From: Streptomyces glaucescens
GTDB taxonomy: Bacteria; Actinomycetota; Actinomycetes; Streptomycetales; Streptomycetaceae
Assembly: GCF_000761215.1 (NCBI RefSeq)
Contig: NZ_CP009438.1
Coordinates: 2,189,501 to 2,253,500, forward strand
DNA length: 64,000 bases
Direction: 5' to 3'
A program made the position numbers and the translations under genes. This document shows positions 7,157-15,423 of the stretch, piece after piece (the stretch's first letter is position 1; each line of letters begins with the position of its first letter). Below the pieces are notes generated by a model, which worked only from the letters and a program-made list of their open reading frames with translations, searched no databases and was not told where the DNA came from.

Positions 7157-8103
7157 TCCAGCACGTTCCGCACGGTCGTGCCGACGATCTGGCCGACGGC
7201 CTCCCGCGTGTAGTACGCCTGGTGGGAGGTGACCAGGACGTTCGGGAAGGTGACGAGACGGGCCAGGATGTCGTCCGGGACGGCCTCCAGGGACTTGTCG
7301 AGGAAGAACAGGCCCGCCTCTGCCTCGTAGACGTCGAGGCCGACGCCGGTGAAGCGGCCCTCGCGCAGTTCGGCGACGAGGGCCGCGGTGTCGATCAGGC
7401 CGCCGCGGCTGGAGTTCACCAGGATCGCGTCGTCCCTCATGGACCGCAGCGCGTCCGCGTCGATCAGGTGCAGGGTCTGCGGAGTCAGCGGCACGTGCAG
7501 GGTGACCAGGTCGGACTCGGCGAGCAGTCGCTCCTTGGGGACGTACGTCATGCCGAGCCGCACGCAGGCCGGGTTCTCGGCGATGTCCCAGCCGAGCAGC
7601 CGCATGCCGAAGCCGTGCGCGATCCGTGTGAAGGCCTCGCCGATCTTGCCGGTGCCGAGCACGCCGGCGGTGCGGCCGTGCATGTCGCGGCCCATCAGCC
7701 CGTCGAGGCGGAAGTCGAAGTCACGGGTGCGGGTGGAGGCGCGGACGACACGCCGGTTGACCGCCATGGCGAGCGCCCAGGCGAACTCGGCGACCGCGTA
7801 CGGCGAGTAGTACGAGACGCGGGCGATGGTCATCCCGAGCCGCTCGGCGGTGGGCAGGTCGATGTTGTTGAAGCCGGTGGAGCGCTGGGCGATCATCCGG
7901 GTGCCGCCGGCCGCGAGGATCTCCAGCACCCGCCCGGCGAGGTCGGCGTTGACGCTGCTGGAGACGATCTCGTAGCCCGCGGCGATCGGGGCGGTGTCCT
8001 CGTTGAGGAAGACGTCAAGGCAGCGGACCCGGTGATGGCCCGCGAACGCCGCCTCGATCAGGGGCTTCTCGTCGGCCTGCACACCGAACGCCAGGATCTC
8101 CAC
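7108..8103 (-). CDS. D-2-hydroxyacid dehydrogenase, LdhA-like
   Basis: A 331-residue NAD-dependent D-2-hydroxyacid dehydrogenase. The Rossmann motif GTGKIG is at 150-155, catalytic R233 in NSSRGGLID, the acidic partner around E260 in DVYEAE, and catalytic H294 in TSHQAYYT. The GLFFLDKS stretch resembles the DLFFEDKS of E. coli LdhA, so a D-lactate dehydrogenase (pyruvate reduction) is the best guess; phosphoglycerate dehydrogenase is less likely because there is no ACT/regulatory extension. The GTG at 8103 follows GGAGGGACCCC; the much longer upstream reading overlaps macR and is an artefact. It converges on trpE(G) with a 49-bp overlap of coding ends. Confidence 0.88.
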   Translation of the reverse strand: MEILAFGVQADEKPLIEAAFAGHHRVRCLDVFLNEDTAPIAAGYEIVSSSVNADLAGRVLEILAAGGTRMIAQRSTGFNNIDLPTAERLGMTIARVSYYSPYAVAEFAWALAMAVNRRVVRASTRTRDFDFRLDGLMGRDMHGRTAGVLGTGKIGEAFTRIAHGFGMRLLGWDIAENPACVRLGMTYVPKERLLAESDLVTLHVPLTPQTLHLIDADALRSMRDDAILVNSSRGGLIDTAALVAELREGRFTGVGLDVYEAEAGLFFLDKSLEAVPDDILARLVTFPNVLVTSHQAYYTREAVGQIVGTTVRNVLDYRAGRRSENVLVPRS

Positions 8104-8222
8104 GGGGTCCCTCCGGGGGTTCGGCCGCTTCTGTCGTGGTTTCCGGTGAATATAGTTCCCCCTTCGGGCGGCACCGCGCAGGCGTTCCGCCGGTGCCGCT
8201 GGCGGTCGGCGGCCCGTGGGTG

Positions 8223-8897
8223 CTACTCCTCGTCGAGGCCTCGCTCTATGGCGTACCGCACCAGTTCCACCCGGTTGTGGAGCTGGAGCTTGCCGAGGGT
8301 GTTCTGTACGTGGTTCTGCACCGTGCGGTGGGAGATCACCAGTCGCTCGGCGATCTGCTTGTAGCTCAGGCCCTTGGCGACCAGGCGCAGCACCTCGGTC
8401 TCCCGCTCGGTGAGGCGGGGCGCCCCCGGCTGGTCGGTGCCGGCCGCGGGCGCGGGCTCGGAGGCCAGCCTGCGGTACTCGCCGAGGACCAGGCCCGCGA
8501 GGCCCGGGGTGAACACCGGGTCGCCGGCGGCCGTGCGGCGCACCGCGTCCAGCAGTTCCTCGGTCGACGCCGACTTCAGCAGGTAGCCGGTCGCGCCGGA
8601 CTTCACCGCCTCCAGGACGTCGGCGTGCTCCCCGCTCGCGGACAGCACCAGCACGCGCAGTGCGGGATCGGCGGCGACGACCTCCTTGCAGACCTGGACG
8701 CCCGGCTTGGCGGGCAGGTTCAGGTCGAGGACCAGCACGTCGGGGGCGGCGGCCCGGGCGCGGCGCACCGCCTGCTCGCCGTCGCCCGCGGTGGCGACCA
8801 CGTCGAAGCCGGACTCGGCCAGGTCGCGGGCGACGGCGTCGCGCCACATCGGGTGGTCGTCGACCACCATGACCTTGATCGTCTGCTGCTCGCTCAT
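8223..8897 (-). CDS. macR: MacR response regulator (LuxR/NarL type)
   Basis: A 224-residue response regulator: receiver domain 1-125 with acidic pocket DD13-14 and phospho-acceptor D58 (VLVLDLNLP), then a LuxR-type HTH at the C-terminus (LTERETEVLRLVAKGLSYKQIAERL...). The ATG overlaps the stop of the upstream kinase gene (ATGA), so the two are translationally coupled. By sequence style and neighbourhood (next to trpE(G), the LdhA-like gene and glkA) this is the MacRS pair (SCO2120/SCO2121 in S. coelicolor), reported to control actinorhodin production and aerial development. The ortholog call is from memory of the locus. Confidence 0.88.
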   Translation of the reverse strand: MSEQQTIKVMVVDDHPMWRDAVARDLAESGFDVVATAGDGEQAVRRARAAAPDVLVLDLNLPAKPGVQVCKEVVAADPALRVLVLSASGEHADVLEAVKSGATGYLLKSASTEELLDAVRRTAAGDPVFTPGLAGLVLGEYRRLASEPAPAAGTDQPGAPRLTERETEVLRLVAKGLSYKQIAERLVISHRTVQNHVQNTLGKLQLHNRVELVRYAIERGLDEE

Positions 8898-10117
8898 CGC
8901 TTCCCCCGTGCCATCGGTTCGCTCTTCGGGACCTTCAGTTCGACCTCGGTGCCCTGTCCGGGCGTGGAGACCAGCTCGGCGCTGCCGCCCAGGTCGCGCA
9001 GCCGGCCCCGGATGGACAGGGCCACACCCATCCGGCCCTCGCCCTCGGCCTGCGCCAGCCGCCCCTCGGGGATGCCCGGCCCGTCGTCGCGGACGGTGAC
9101 GATCACCTCGTCGGGCTCGTCCTCGATGAGGATCCACGCGCGCGCGTGCTCCCCGGCGTGCCGCCCGACGTTGTCCAGGGCGGCGCCGACGGCCGCGGCC
9201 AGCTCCCGGGCGGCGTTCGCCGGCAGGGTGACCGGTGCGCCGGGCTCCGCGACCTGGATGCGGGCGCCCGCGTACGGCAGGAGCAGGCCGCGCAGGTCGA
9301 CGGGCCCGTCGGTGCCGTCGTCGTCCGGCTCCTCCACGGCGCGCACGACCGCACCCCGGGCGGTGTCCTCGCAGACCCGGGAGACGGGGACGAGCCCGCC
9401 GGAGACCAGGGTGCGCAGCGCCACCTCCTGCTCGCCGGCCAGCCGGCCCAGCTCGGCCGCCTCGCCGCCGAGCGCGGCACCGCGGCGCTTCACCATGGCC
9501 AGCACCTGGAGCACGCTGTCGTGGATGTCCCGGGCGAGCCGCTCCCGCTCACGGGTCGCGGCCTCGATCTCCAGGGCGCGGGCGAGGGTGCGCTCGGAGG
9601 CGCGGGCGACCTCGACGACGTAGCCGATGGCGATGGAGGCGATCCAGACCAGGATCACGTTGTGGACGGTGTCGCGGGCCGGCGCGCCGCGTTCGATCAG
9701 GTTGGCGACGGCGACCGCGGTGGAGGCGAAGGCCGCCCACCGCCAGCCGCCCTTGACGGCGAAGGCCAGGACGGATCCGGCGGTCCATATCGACGGCAGG
9801 GTGGGGCCGCCCTCGACGATCCGCTCGTGGGCGTCGGCCGCGATGGTGAGCAGGATGCCGGTGACGGCGATGGTGAGGTCGACGGCGAGGAAGCGCTTGG
9901 TGCAGGCGGCCTCGTTCGCGACCCTGGGCAGGGTCGCCAGGGTCCACCCGGCCAGGACCGCGAAGTAGCCGATCGCGATCCAGGGGCGCGGGAACTCGCC
10001 GTAGGCGGTGCAGAACAGACCGACCGCGTACAGCATGCCCAGCACCCGGAACCCGGCGAGCGCACGCCACAGCGGCTGCTCCACCGACATCCTCATGACT
10101 CTCTCGCGCCTGGCCAT
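8894..10117 (-). CDS. macS: MacS sensor histidine kinase
   Basis: A 407-residue membrane kinase. The N-terminal 170 residues form about five hydrophobic segments (for example YFAVLAGWTLATLP, FLAVDLTIAVTGILLTIAA, VILVWIASIAIGYVVEVA), followed by a HisKA_3-type dimerisation helix with phospho-acceptor H199 in RLARDIHDSVLQ. A GHKL ATPase domain follows with VRDDGPGIPEGR and GGSAELVSTPGQGTEVEL. No large extracellular domain is present, so the signal is probably sensed in or near the membrane. It overlaps macR by 4 nt. The start at 10117 gives the usual MacS length; an ATG seven codons in is an alternative. Confidence 0.87.
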   Translation of the reverse strand: MARRERVMRMSVEQPLWRALAGFRVLGMLYAVGLFCTAYGEFPRPWIAIGYFAVLAGWTLATLPRVANEAACTKRFLAVDLTIAVTGILLTIAADAHERIVEGGPTLPSIWTAGSVLAFAVKGGWRWAAFASTAVAVANLIERGAPARDTVHNVILVWIASIAIGYVVEVARASERTLARALEIEAATRERERLARDIHDSVLQVLAMVKRRGAALGGEAAELGRLAGEQEVALRTLVSGGLVPVSRVCEDTARGAVVRAVEEPDDDGTDGPVDLRGLLLPYAGARIQVAEPGAPVTLPANAARELAAAVGAALDNVGRHAGEHARAWILIEDEPDEVIVTVRDDGPGIPEGRLAQAEGEGRMGVALSIRGRLRDLGGSAELVSTPGQGTEVELKVPKSEPMARGKR

Positions 10118-10130
10118 GTCCCCACCCCCC

Positions 10131-10152
10131 GCCCCGGAGCCGCGTCCGGGGC
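10131..10152 (-). terminator. Hairpin between acyltransferase gene and macS
   Basis: GCCCCGGA and TCCGGGGC pair perfectly across a 6-nt loop, 9 bp past the acyltransferase stop and 14 bp before the macS start. Short but GC-rich; it may separate the two minus-strand genes. Confidence 0.5.
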
Positions 10153-10160
10153 CCGGACCG

Positions 10161-10952
10161 TCACCGGTCCGACTGGTCCCGGTGTGCCTTCTCCTTGTCG
10201 GCCTGGTCCTTCTCGGCCTGGGCGAGCGCGGCCCTGGCCGCCTTCGCCGCCTCCTTCTCGGCCTTGGCCGCCTCCGCGATCTGCCGCTTGGCGGCGGTCG
10301 CGTACATGTCGACGTACTCCTGCCCGGAGAGCTTCATGATCTCGTACATGACCTCGTCGGTCACCGCGCGGAGCACGAAGCGGTCGTGCTCCATGCCCTG
10401 GTAGCGGCTGAAGTCGAGGGGCTTGCCGATGCGGATGCCGGGCCGCATGACCTTGGGGACGACCTTGCCGGGCGGCTGGATCTTCTCCGTGTCGATCATG
10501 GCGACCGGGATGACGGGCGCGCCGGTGGCGAGCGCCACGCGCGCGAGGCCGCCGGGCTTGCCCCGGTAGAGCCGGCCGTCGGGCGAGCGGGTGCCCTCGG
10601 GGTAGATGCCGAACAGCTCCCCGCGCTCGATCACCTCGATGCCGCTCTTGACGGCCGCCTCGCCCGCGCCGCGGGCGCCGGAGCGGTCCACGGGGAGCTG
10701 GCCGACGCCCTTGAAGAACGCGGCGGTCAGCCGGCCCTTCACCCCGGGGGTGGTGAAGTACTCGGCCTTCGCGATGAAGGTGACCTTCCGGTCGAGCACC
10801 GCGGGCAGGAAGAACGAGTCCGAGAAGGACAGGTGATTGCTCGCGAGGATCGCGGGGCCCTCGGCGGGAACGTTCTCCAGGCCCTCCACCCAGGGCCTGA
10901 AGACGAGCTTCAGCGAACCCCCGACGGTGACCTTCATCGCGCCGTACAACAA
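10161..10952 (-). CDS. 1-acyl-glycerol-3-phosphate acyltransferase family protein
   Basis: A 263-residue PlsC-like acyltransferase. The family's catalytic NHxxxxD box is NHLSFSD (H40, D45), the glycerol-phosphate binding EGTR is at 119-122 (YPEGTRSPDG), and PVIPVAMIDT forms block IV. Such enzymes acylate lysophosphatidic acid at the membrane in phospholipid synthesis; acceptor specificity cannot be read. Residues from about 215 on are an Ala/Lys/Glu-rich, probably coiled-coil tail that is not part of the domain. The start is TTG at 10952, supported by AGGAGG 7 nt upstream; it is divergent from the esterase gene. Confidence 0.88.
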   Translation of the reverse strand: MLYGAMKVTVGGSLKLVFRPWVEGLENVPAEGPAILASNHLSFSDSFFLPAVLDRKVTFIAKAEYFTTPGVKGRLTAAFFKGVGQLPVDRSGARGAGEAAVKSGIEVIERGELFGIYPEGTRSPDGRLYRGKPGGLARVALATGAPVIPVAMIDTEKIQPPGKVVPKVMRPGIRIGKPLDFSRYQGMEHDRFVLRAVTDEVMYEIMKLSGQEYVDMYATAAKRQIAEAAKAEKEAAKAARAALAQAEKDQADKEKAHRDQSDR

Positions 10953-11126
10953 CCGAGTGCCTCCTGTGTCTGTGGATCAGACCTTAACCCGGAGGCCGGA
11001 CCGGGCACGCCCCGAGTGCCCGACGGCCCTGGTCGGTGTCAGTGCGGTCGCGTACGGTGAAGCAACACCCGCACTCTGCTTCACGCCCGTTCCGACGCAA
11101 CCCCTGAGATGAACAGGAGACCGAAG

Positions 11127-11912
11127 GTGCCGGTCCTCCCCGGAGCCGAGCCGTACCGCCACGAGGGCGGAGAGGTCGGCGTCCTGCTCTGCCACGGCTT
11201 CACCGGTTCCCCGCAGTCGCTGCGCCCCTGGGCGGAGTACCTGGCCGGGCACGGCCTGACCGTCTCCCTGCCGCTGCTCCCCGGGCACGGCACCCGCTGG
11301 GAGGACATGCAGCTCACCGGCTGGCAGGACTGGTACGCCGAGGTGGACCGCGAGCTGCACGCCCTGCGCGCGCGCTGCGCGCGCGTGTTCGTGGCCGGAC
11401 TGTCCATGGGCGGCGCCCTCGCCCTGCGGCTCGCGGCCCGGCACGGGGACGCGATCGGCGGCGTGGTCGTCGTCAACCCGGCGAACAAGGTGCACGGCCT
11501 GTCCGCGTACGCCCTGCCGGTCGCCCGCCACCTGGTCCGCACGACCCGGGGCATCGCCAGCGACATCGCCCGGCCGGGCGGCGTGGAGGTCGGCTACGAC
11601 CGGGTGCCGCTGCACGCCGCGCACTCCCTGCGGTCCTTCTTCCGGGTCGTCGACCGGGAGCTGCCGCAGGTCACCCAGCCGCTGCTGCTGCTGCGCAGCC
11701 CGCAGGACCACGTGGTGCCGCCCGCCGACTCGGCCCGGGTGCTCAGCCGGGTCTCGTCCACCGATGTGACCGAGGTGCTGCTGGAACAGAGCTACCACGT
11801 GGCGACGTTGGACCATGACGCGGACCGGATCTTCGAGGAAAGCCTGGCGTTCGTCGGCCGGCTCGCACCCGGTGTCGGCGTCGGCAACGAAGGGACGGCC
11901 GCAGGTGGCTGA
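11127..11912 (+). CDS. Alpha/beta hydrolase (carboxylesterase/lipase family)
   Basis: A 261-residue alpha/beta hydrolase resembling Est30-type carboxylesterases and monoacylglycerol lipases. The oxyanion motif is HGFTGSP, the nucleophile S93 lies in GLSMGG, the acid is D194 (SPQDHVV) and the base H224 (SYHVATLD). No signal peptide, so probably cytoplasmic; the substrate is unknown. I chose GTG at 11127 because AGGAGA lies 6 nt upstream; the in-frame ATG at 11109 has no ribosome site. A TACGGT -10-like box lies at 11053-11058. The next gene starts inside its last codons (8-bp overlap), indicating co-translation. Confidence 0.88.
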   Translation: MPVLPGAEPYRHEGGEVGVLLCHGFTGSPQSLRPWAEYLAGHGLTVSLPLLPGHGTRWEDMQLTGWQDWYAEVDRELHALRARCARVFVAGLSMGGALALRLAARHGDAIGGVVVVNPANKVHGLSAYALPVARHLVRTTRGIASDIARPGGVEVGYDRVPLHAAHSLRSFFRVVDRELPQVTQPLLLLRSPQDHVVPPADSARVLSRVSSTDVTEVLLEQSYHVATLDHDADRIFEESLAFVGRLAPGVGVGNEGTAAGG

Positions 11913-12576
11913 GCAAGGCTCGGACCGCGAGGACCGCGAGGAACGCGAGGACCGCGAGGGCCGCGAGCGCGCGGAGGCACGGCAGGGCGGCGCGGGCCGC
12001 CCCGGCGGCGACGGCGGGGAACAGCCGGTGCCGTTCGACGAGGAGGCCGCCTGGGCCGCGATCGTCGCCGGGTACGGCGAGGAGCCGCCGGACCCGCCGG
12101 GCGCCAAGCCGTTCAAGTCGGTGGAGGACCTGGCCCTGCTGGAGACCGGGACGAACGACGGCGAGGGGGGCGAGGCTCCGCGGAACGAGCCGCCGAGGAA
12201 GGACCCGCCGAAGAAGGAGACACCGAAGCCGCTGGGCAGCTCCGTCTCCTTCGCCCCCGGCGTCGGCACCGGCCCGCGCGACTACACGGTGTCCGAGCCG
12301 GCCGAGGAGGACTTCGACGACGGCGACGAGGGCCACTTCGTGCCGCCGGAGCCGCCCCCGCTGCCCGCCGCCGACGCCACCGCGAAGTTCGCCTGGCTCG
12401 CCGTGATCGGCGGCCCGGTGCTGCTCCTGCTGGCGGTCCTGCTGGGCTGGGACATGACCTGGTGGCTCACCACCCTCGGCATCGGCGGCTTCGTGGGCGG
12501 CTTCGCCACCTTGGTGATGCGGATGCGCACGGACGACGAGGAGGACGACGACCCCGGCCGCGGCGCCGTCGTCTGA
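11905..12576 (+). CDS. Membrane protein of unknown function, coupled to the esterase
   Basis: A 223-residue protein I cannot assign. The first 160 residues are highly charged and low-complexity (EDREEREDREGRER, PRNEPPRKDPPKKE), with one conserved-looking segment FDEEAAWAAIVAGYGEEPP. Two adjacent hydrophobic helices follow at about 162-181 and 185-205, then an acidic tail DDEEDDDPG. It is therefore a cytoplasmic-tail membrane protein with a helical hairpin. The GTG at 11905 overlaps the esterase stop by 8 bp, so translational coupling is likely and the two may work together at the membrane. Confidence 0.8.
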   Translation: MAEQGSDREDREEREDREGRERAEARQGGAGRPGGDGGEQPVPFDEEAAWAAIVAGYGEEPPDPPGAKPFKSVEDLALLETGTNDGEGGEAPRNEPPRKDPPKKETPKPLGSSVSFAPGVGTGPRDYTVSEPAEEDFDDGDEGHFVPPEPPPLPAADATAKFAWLAVIGGPVLLLLAVLLGWDMTWWLTTLGIGGFVGGFATLVMRMRTDDEEDDDPGRGAVV

Positions 12577-12660
12577 CCCCCGGCCACGGGCACCCCGGGT
12601 GCGGCGGGTGAACCCTCGGGCGTCCTGGGGGCGGCCTCCGGCCCGTGGCCGCCCCGGGAG

Positions 12661-12960
12661 CGGTCCTCGGTCGGCGGGCGTCCTGAGGGCGATCGCCGGT
12701 CCGCGGGTTCCCTGAGGGCCGCCCTCCACTCGCGGGCGAACCCGGGGCGGTCCTCAGCCCGCGGGCACCCTGAGGACGGCGGTCCTCGGTCCGCGGGTTC
12801 CCTGAGGGCCGCCCTGCACTCGCGTGCGAGCTGAGGCCCGTCCTCAGCCCGCGGGCACCCTGAGGACGGCGGTCCTCGGTCCGCGGGTTCCCTCAGGGCC
12901 ACCCTCCGCTCGCGCGCGAACCCGGGGCGGTCCTCAGCCCGCGGGCACCCTGAGGACGGC
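12661..12960. repeat. 90-bp tandem repeat array, about 3.3 copies
   Basis: The 30-bp block TCCTCAGCCCGCGGGCACCC plus TGAGGACGGC recurs at 12751-12780, 12841-12870 and 12931-12960, and the intervening 60-bp block is repeated with a few changes, giving an exact 90-bp period. The gap between the small membrane protein (ends 12576) and the EEP hydrolase (ends 12934) is almost entirely this array plus degenerate copies back to about 12600. The rightmost copy contains the last codons and stop of the EEP gene, so the array arose by tandem duplication of that gene's 3' end. No other gene is seen in 12577-12933. Confidence 0.9.
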
Positions 12961-13692
12961 GAGGACCGGCAGGTGGTCGGTGGCCGCCCTCAGATCGTCC
13001 GCCGAGACGCCCGGGTGACCGAGCGGCACGCCGCAGCCCAGCACCTCGACGCCCTTGGTCGCGAAGACGGCGTCGATCCGCTGGTGCGGGCCGGCCGGCG
13101 TGGAGGTGAACTCGCCGCCCCAGGGCGCGGTCGCCCAGCAGTCCTGGAGACCGGCGGCCAGCCGCCGGAAGGCCCGGTCGTCGGGCCGCTCGTTGATGTC
13201 GCCGCCCACCACCCCGTGCTCCACGCCCATTCCCGCGAGCCGGTCGAGGACCATGCCGGCCTGCTCGTACCGCTCGTCCTTCTGCAGGCTGAGGTGGCAG
13301 CTCACCACGCCCAGCCGGGCGCCTCCGAAGCGCACCACGGCGGTCGCGAGACCGCGCCGGTGCAGTCCCGGGGTGAGCGGCAGCAGCACGTCCTCGGTGC
13401 GCTCCACCGTGGCCCGCAGGGAGCAGAGCAGGGCGGGCCCGGCGGCCGTACCGCCACCGGAGAGGACCACCAGGCCGGCGGCGCCGGCGAGCCGGGCCAG
13501 CTTCTTGCGCCAGCGGAAGAAGCGGGGGGCCTCCTGCACGAGCACGAGGTCCGGGGCGCAGGCGGAGATCACCCGGGCGAGGGCGCCGGTGTCGTCCCGC
13601 AGGGACCTGACGTTGTAACTGAGCACGCGCACGACGGCGGAACCGTCGGCTTCGGTCGTGGAGTTGGGCAGCGGGGGCGGCGTCGTCTCCAT
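12934..13692 (-). CDS. Endonuclease/exonuclease/phosphatase (EEP) family protein
   Basis: A 252-residue EEP-superfamily hydrolase (DNase I/sphingomyelinase fold), which cleaves phosphodiester or phosphomonoester bonds with a divalent metal. Core motifs appear in order: VLSYNVRSL (metal/Asn), VLVQEA (catalytic Glu), LGVVSCHLS (His), GVVGGDINERPDD (GDxN) and the C-terminal TDHLPVLAVL (Asp-His). It has no signal peptide. The substrate is unknown. The ATG at 13692 has no ribosome site but a TATCTT box 7 nt upstream, suggesting a leaderless message; the longer reading to 13743 is less likely. Its last codons are part of the tandem repeat described at 12661-12960. Confidence 0.83.
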   Translation of the reverse strand: METTPPPLPNSTTEADGSAVVRVLSYNVRSLRDDTGALARVISACAPDLVLVQEAPRFFRWRKKLARLAGAAGLVVLSGGGTAAGPALLCSLRATVERTEDVLLPLTPGLHRRGLATAVVRFGGARLGVVSCHLSLQKDERYEQAGMVLDRLAGMGVEHGVVGGDINERPDDRAFRRLAAGLQDCWATAPWGGEFTSTPAGPHQRIDAVFATKGVEVLGCGVPLGHPGVSADDLRAATDHLPVLAVLRVPAG

Positions 13693-13759
13693 GCGGATCA
13701 AGATACGCCCGTGCCCGCCGCCCACGAGGGGAACGACGGGCACCGTGCGCGTGCGGGTG

Positions 13760-14713
13760 TCACATGATCGGGTCGGGCTCCCGGGCCAGGTCGGCCGCGC
13801 CGACGAGGCCCGCCTTGTTGCCGAGCTGGGCGGCGATCACATCGGCGACCGGGCGCCAGTTGCCGCCCACCAGCCAGCGCTTGTACGACTTGCGGATCGG
13901 GTCCAGGACCAGCTCGCCCTCGTCCGACAGGCCGCCGCCGACGATGAACGCGGACGGGTCGAACAGCGAGGCCAGGTCGGCGAGGCCGGCACCCGCCCAG
14001 CGGGCCAGCTCGCGGTAGGAGTCCACGGCGACCGGGTCGCCCTGGCGGGCGGCCATGGAGATGTGCTTGCCCTCGATGCCGTCGGGGGTGCCGTCGCCGA
14101 GCCCGAGCAGCACCTCGGCGCGCTCCGGGGTGGCGTTGGCGCGCTGCTTGGCGTACCGGACCAGGGCGCGGCCGGAGGCGTACTGCTCCCAGCAGCCCTG
14201 CGAGCCGCAGCCGCACAGCAGCCCGTCCGGCACCATCCGGATGTGGCCGAACTCGGCGGCCACGCCGAAGTGGCCGCGGCGCAGCTTGTTGCCGATGATG
14301 ATGCCGCCGCCGAGGCCGGTGCCGAGCGTGATGCAGATGACGTTGCGGTGGCCCTTGCCGGCGCCGAACTTGTACTCGCCCCAGGCGGCCGCGTTGGCGT
14401 CGTTCTCCACGACGACGGGAAGGCCCACGCGGGCCTCGACCTTCTCCTTCAGCGGCTCGTTGCGCCAGTCGATGTTGGGCGCGAAGTAGACCTCGGAGCG
14501 CTGGCGGTTGACGTAGCCGGCGGCGCCGATGCCCACGCCGACGATGTCGTGGCCGGCGCGCGCACCCTCCACCGCCGAGGCGATCGCGTCCACGATGCCC
14601 TCGGGCGTGCCCGGGGTCGGCACCTTGTGGGTCGAGAGGATGTTGCCTTCCTCGTCGACCACGCCGGCCGCGATCTTCGTGCCGCCGATGTCGACGCCGA
14701 TGGTGAGTCCCAT
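13760..14713 (-). CDS. glkA: Glucokinase, ROK family
   Basis: A 317-residue ROK-family glucokinase, phosphorylating glucose with ATP. It has the phosphate-binding DIGGTK at 8-13, the catalytic D105 in VENDANAAAWGE, the LGTGLGGG phosphate loop, and the ROK zinc site H157, C167, C169 and C174 (GHIRMVPDGLLCGCGSQGC). In Streptomyces this gene is also required for glucose repression, and regulation is largely post-transcriptional. GAGGG precedes the ATG. A gene known to act with it (the DUF5304-type gene) lies just upstream on the same strand. Confidence 0.96.
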   Translation of the reverse strand: MGLTIGVDIGGTKIAAGVVDEEGNILSTHKVPTPGTPEGIVDAIASAVEGARAGHDIVGVGIGAAGYVNRQRSEVYFAPNIDWRNEPLKEKVEARVGLPVVVENDANAAAWGEYKFGAGKGHRNVICITLGTGLGGGIIIGNKLRRGHFGVAAEFGHIRMVPDGLLCGCGSQGCWEQYASGRALVRYAKQRANATPERAEVLLGLGDGTPDGIEGKHISMAARQGDPVAVDSYRELARWAGAGLADLASLFDPSAFIVGGGLSDEGELVLDPIRKSYKRWLVGGNWRPVADVIAAQLGNKAGLVGAADLAREPDPIM

Positions 14714-14835
14714 GAATCCCTCAGTTTCGGTCGAGCCCCGCTACGGCCAACCGTACCCGAGGGGCCTGCCGTCAGGTTCCCGTCGTCCGCCCGCTGGGCA
14801 GGAGGGGAAGCCGGCGGGGGAACCCGCGGAGCGGG

Positions 14836-15366
14836 TCAGTCGAGGTCGATGCGCTGCCCCGGCCCGGTGCCCTCGCCCGGATCGCGGCGGGGGTCGGAGG
14901 GATCACCCGGCTCCTTCGGCCCGCCGGTCCCCCGGGCCCCGGCCGTGCCGCCGGTCCAGCGGTTCTCCTGGGCCTGGACCGCGGAGCGGTAGGCGGCGAG
15001 GAGTTCCTGGCCGGCGGCGGCCAGGTGGTCGAAGACGTCCGGGTTGCGCTCGATGACCGGTTCGACGGCCGCCTTGGCCTGCTCGACGACCTGCTGCACC
15101 ACCTGCTGCGCGGCGGGGCCGGCGACCGCCCCGAGCAGCGGGGACTGGAGTCCGGCCAGCTTGTCGAGGGCGGTGTCGACGAACTTGCGCAGTTCCTCGG
15201 CGGCGGAGCCGGGCGGCGGCTGCTCCCGCCCGCCGCGGCGCCGGGCCCGCTCCGCCTCCAGGTCCTCGGCGCAGGCGGTCGCCCAGGCGTCCGGGTCGCC
15301 CGGCGGACGAGTCTCGTCGGCCGCCTGCTCGTGAGCCGCGTCGTGGGTGGGGCGCTCTTCGCTCAT
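14836..15366 (-). CDS. DUF5304-like protein upstream of glkA
   Basis: A 176-residue soluble, alanine-rich protein. The middle (about 55-135) is amphipathic alpha-helix (RKFVDTALDKLAGLQSP..., QQVVQQVVEQAKAAVEPVIERN); both ends are disordered and charged. It matches the position and type of SCO2127, a gene upstream of glkA that has been linked to glucose sensitivity and glucose kinase/permease activity in S. coelicolor; this homology call is from memory. AGGAGG lies 5 nt before the ATG. Transcription runs on towards glkA with a 122-bp gap. Confidence 0.75.
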   Translation of the reverse strand: MSEERPTHDAAHEQAADETRPPGDPDAWATACAEDLEAERARRRGGREQPPPGSAAEELRKFVDTALDKLAGLQSPLLGAVAGPAAQQVVQQVVEQAKAAVEPVIERNPDVFDHLAAAGQELLAAYRSAVQAQENRWTGGTAGARGTGGPKEPGDPSDPRRDPGEGTGPGQRIDLD

Positions 15367-15423
15367 GGCGGCCTCCTGACTGCGTTTCGTCCCTCCGACG
15401 TTACCCGAACGGACCCGGCCGCT

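Noticed and set aside
5137..8364. A 1075-codon plus-strand ORF over trpE(G) and the LdhA-like gene
   Set aside because: It is an out-of-frame shadow: Arg/Gly/Ala-rich, no family motifs, and it crosses two well-supported genes on different strands.
12282..12902. A minus-strand ORF made of 30-residue repeats (ALREPADRGPPSSG...)
   Set aside because: It is simply the 90-bp tandem repeat read in frame; it runs into the coding region of the membrane protein on the other strand and has no ribosome site.
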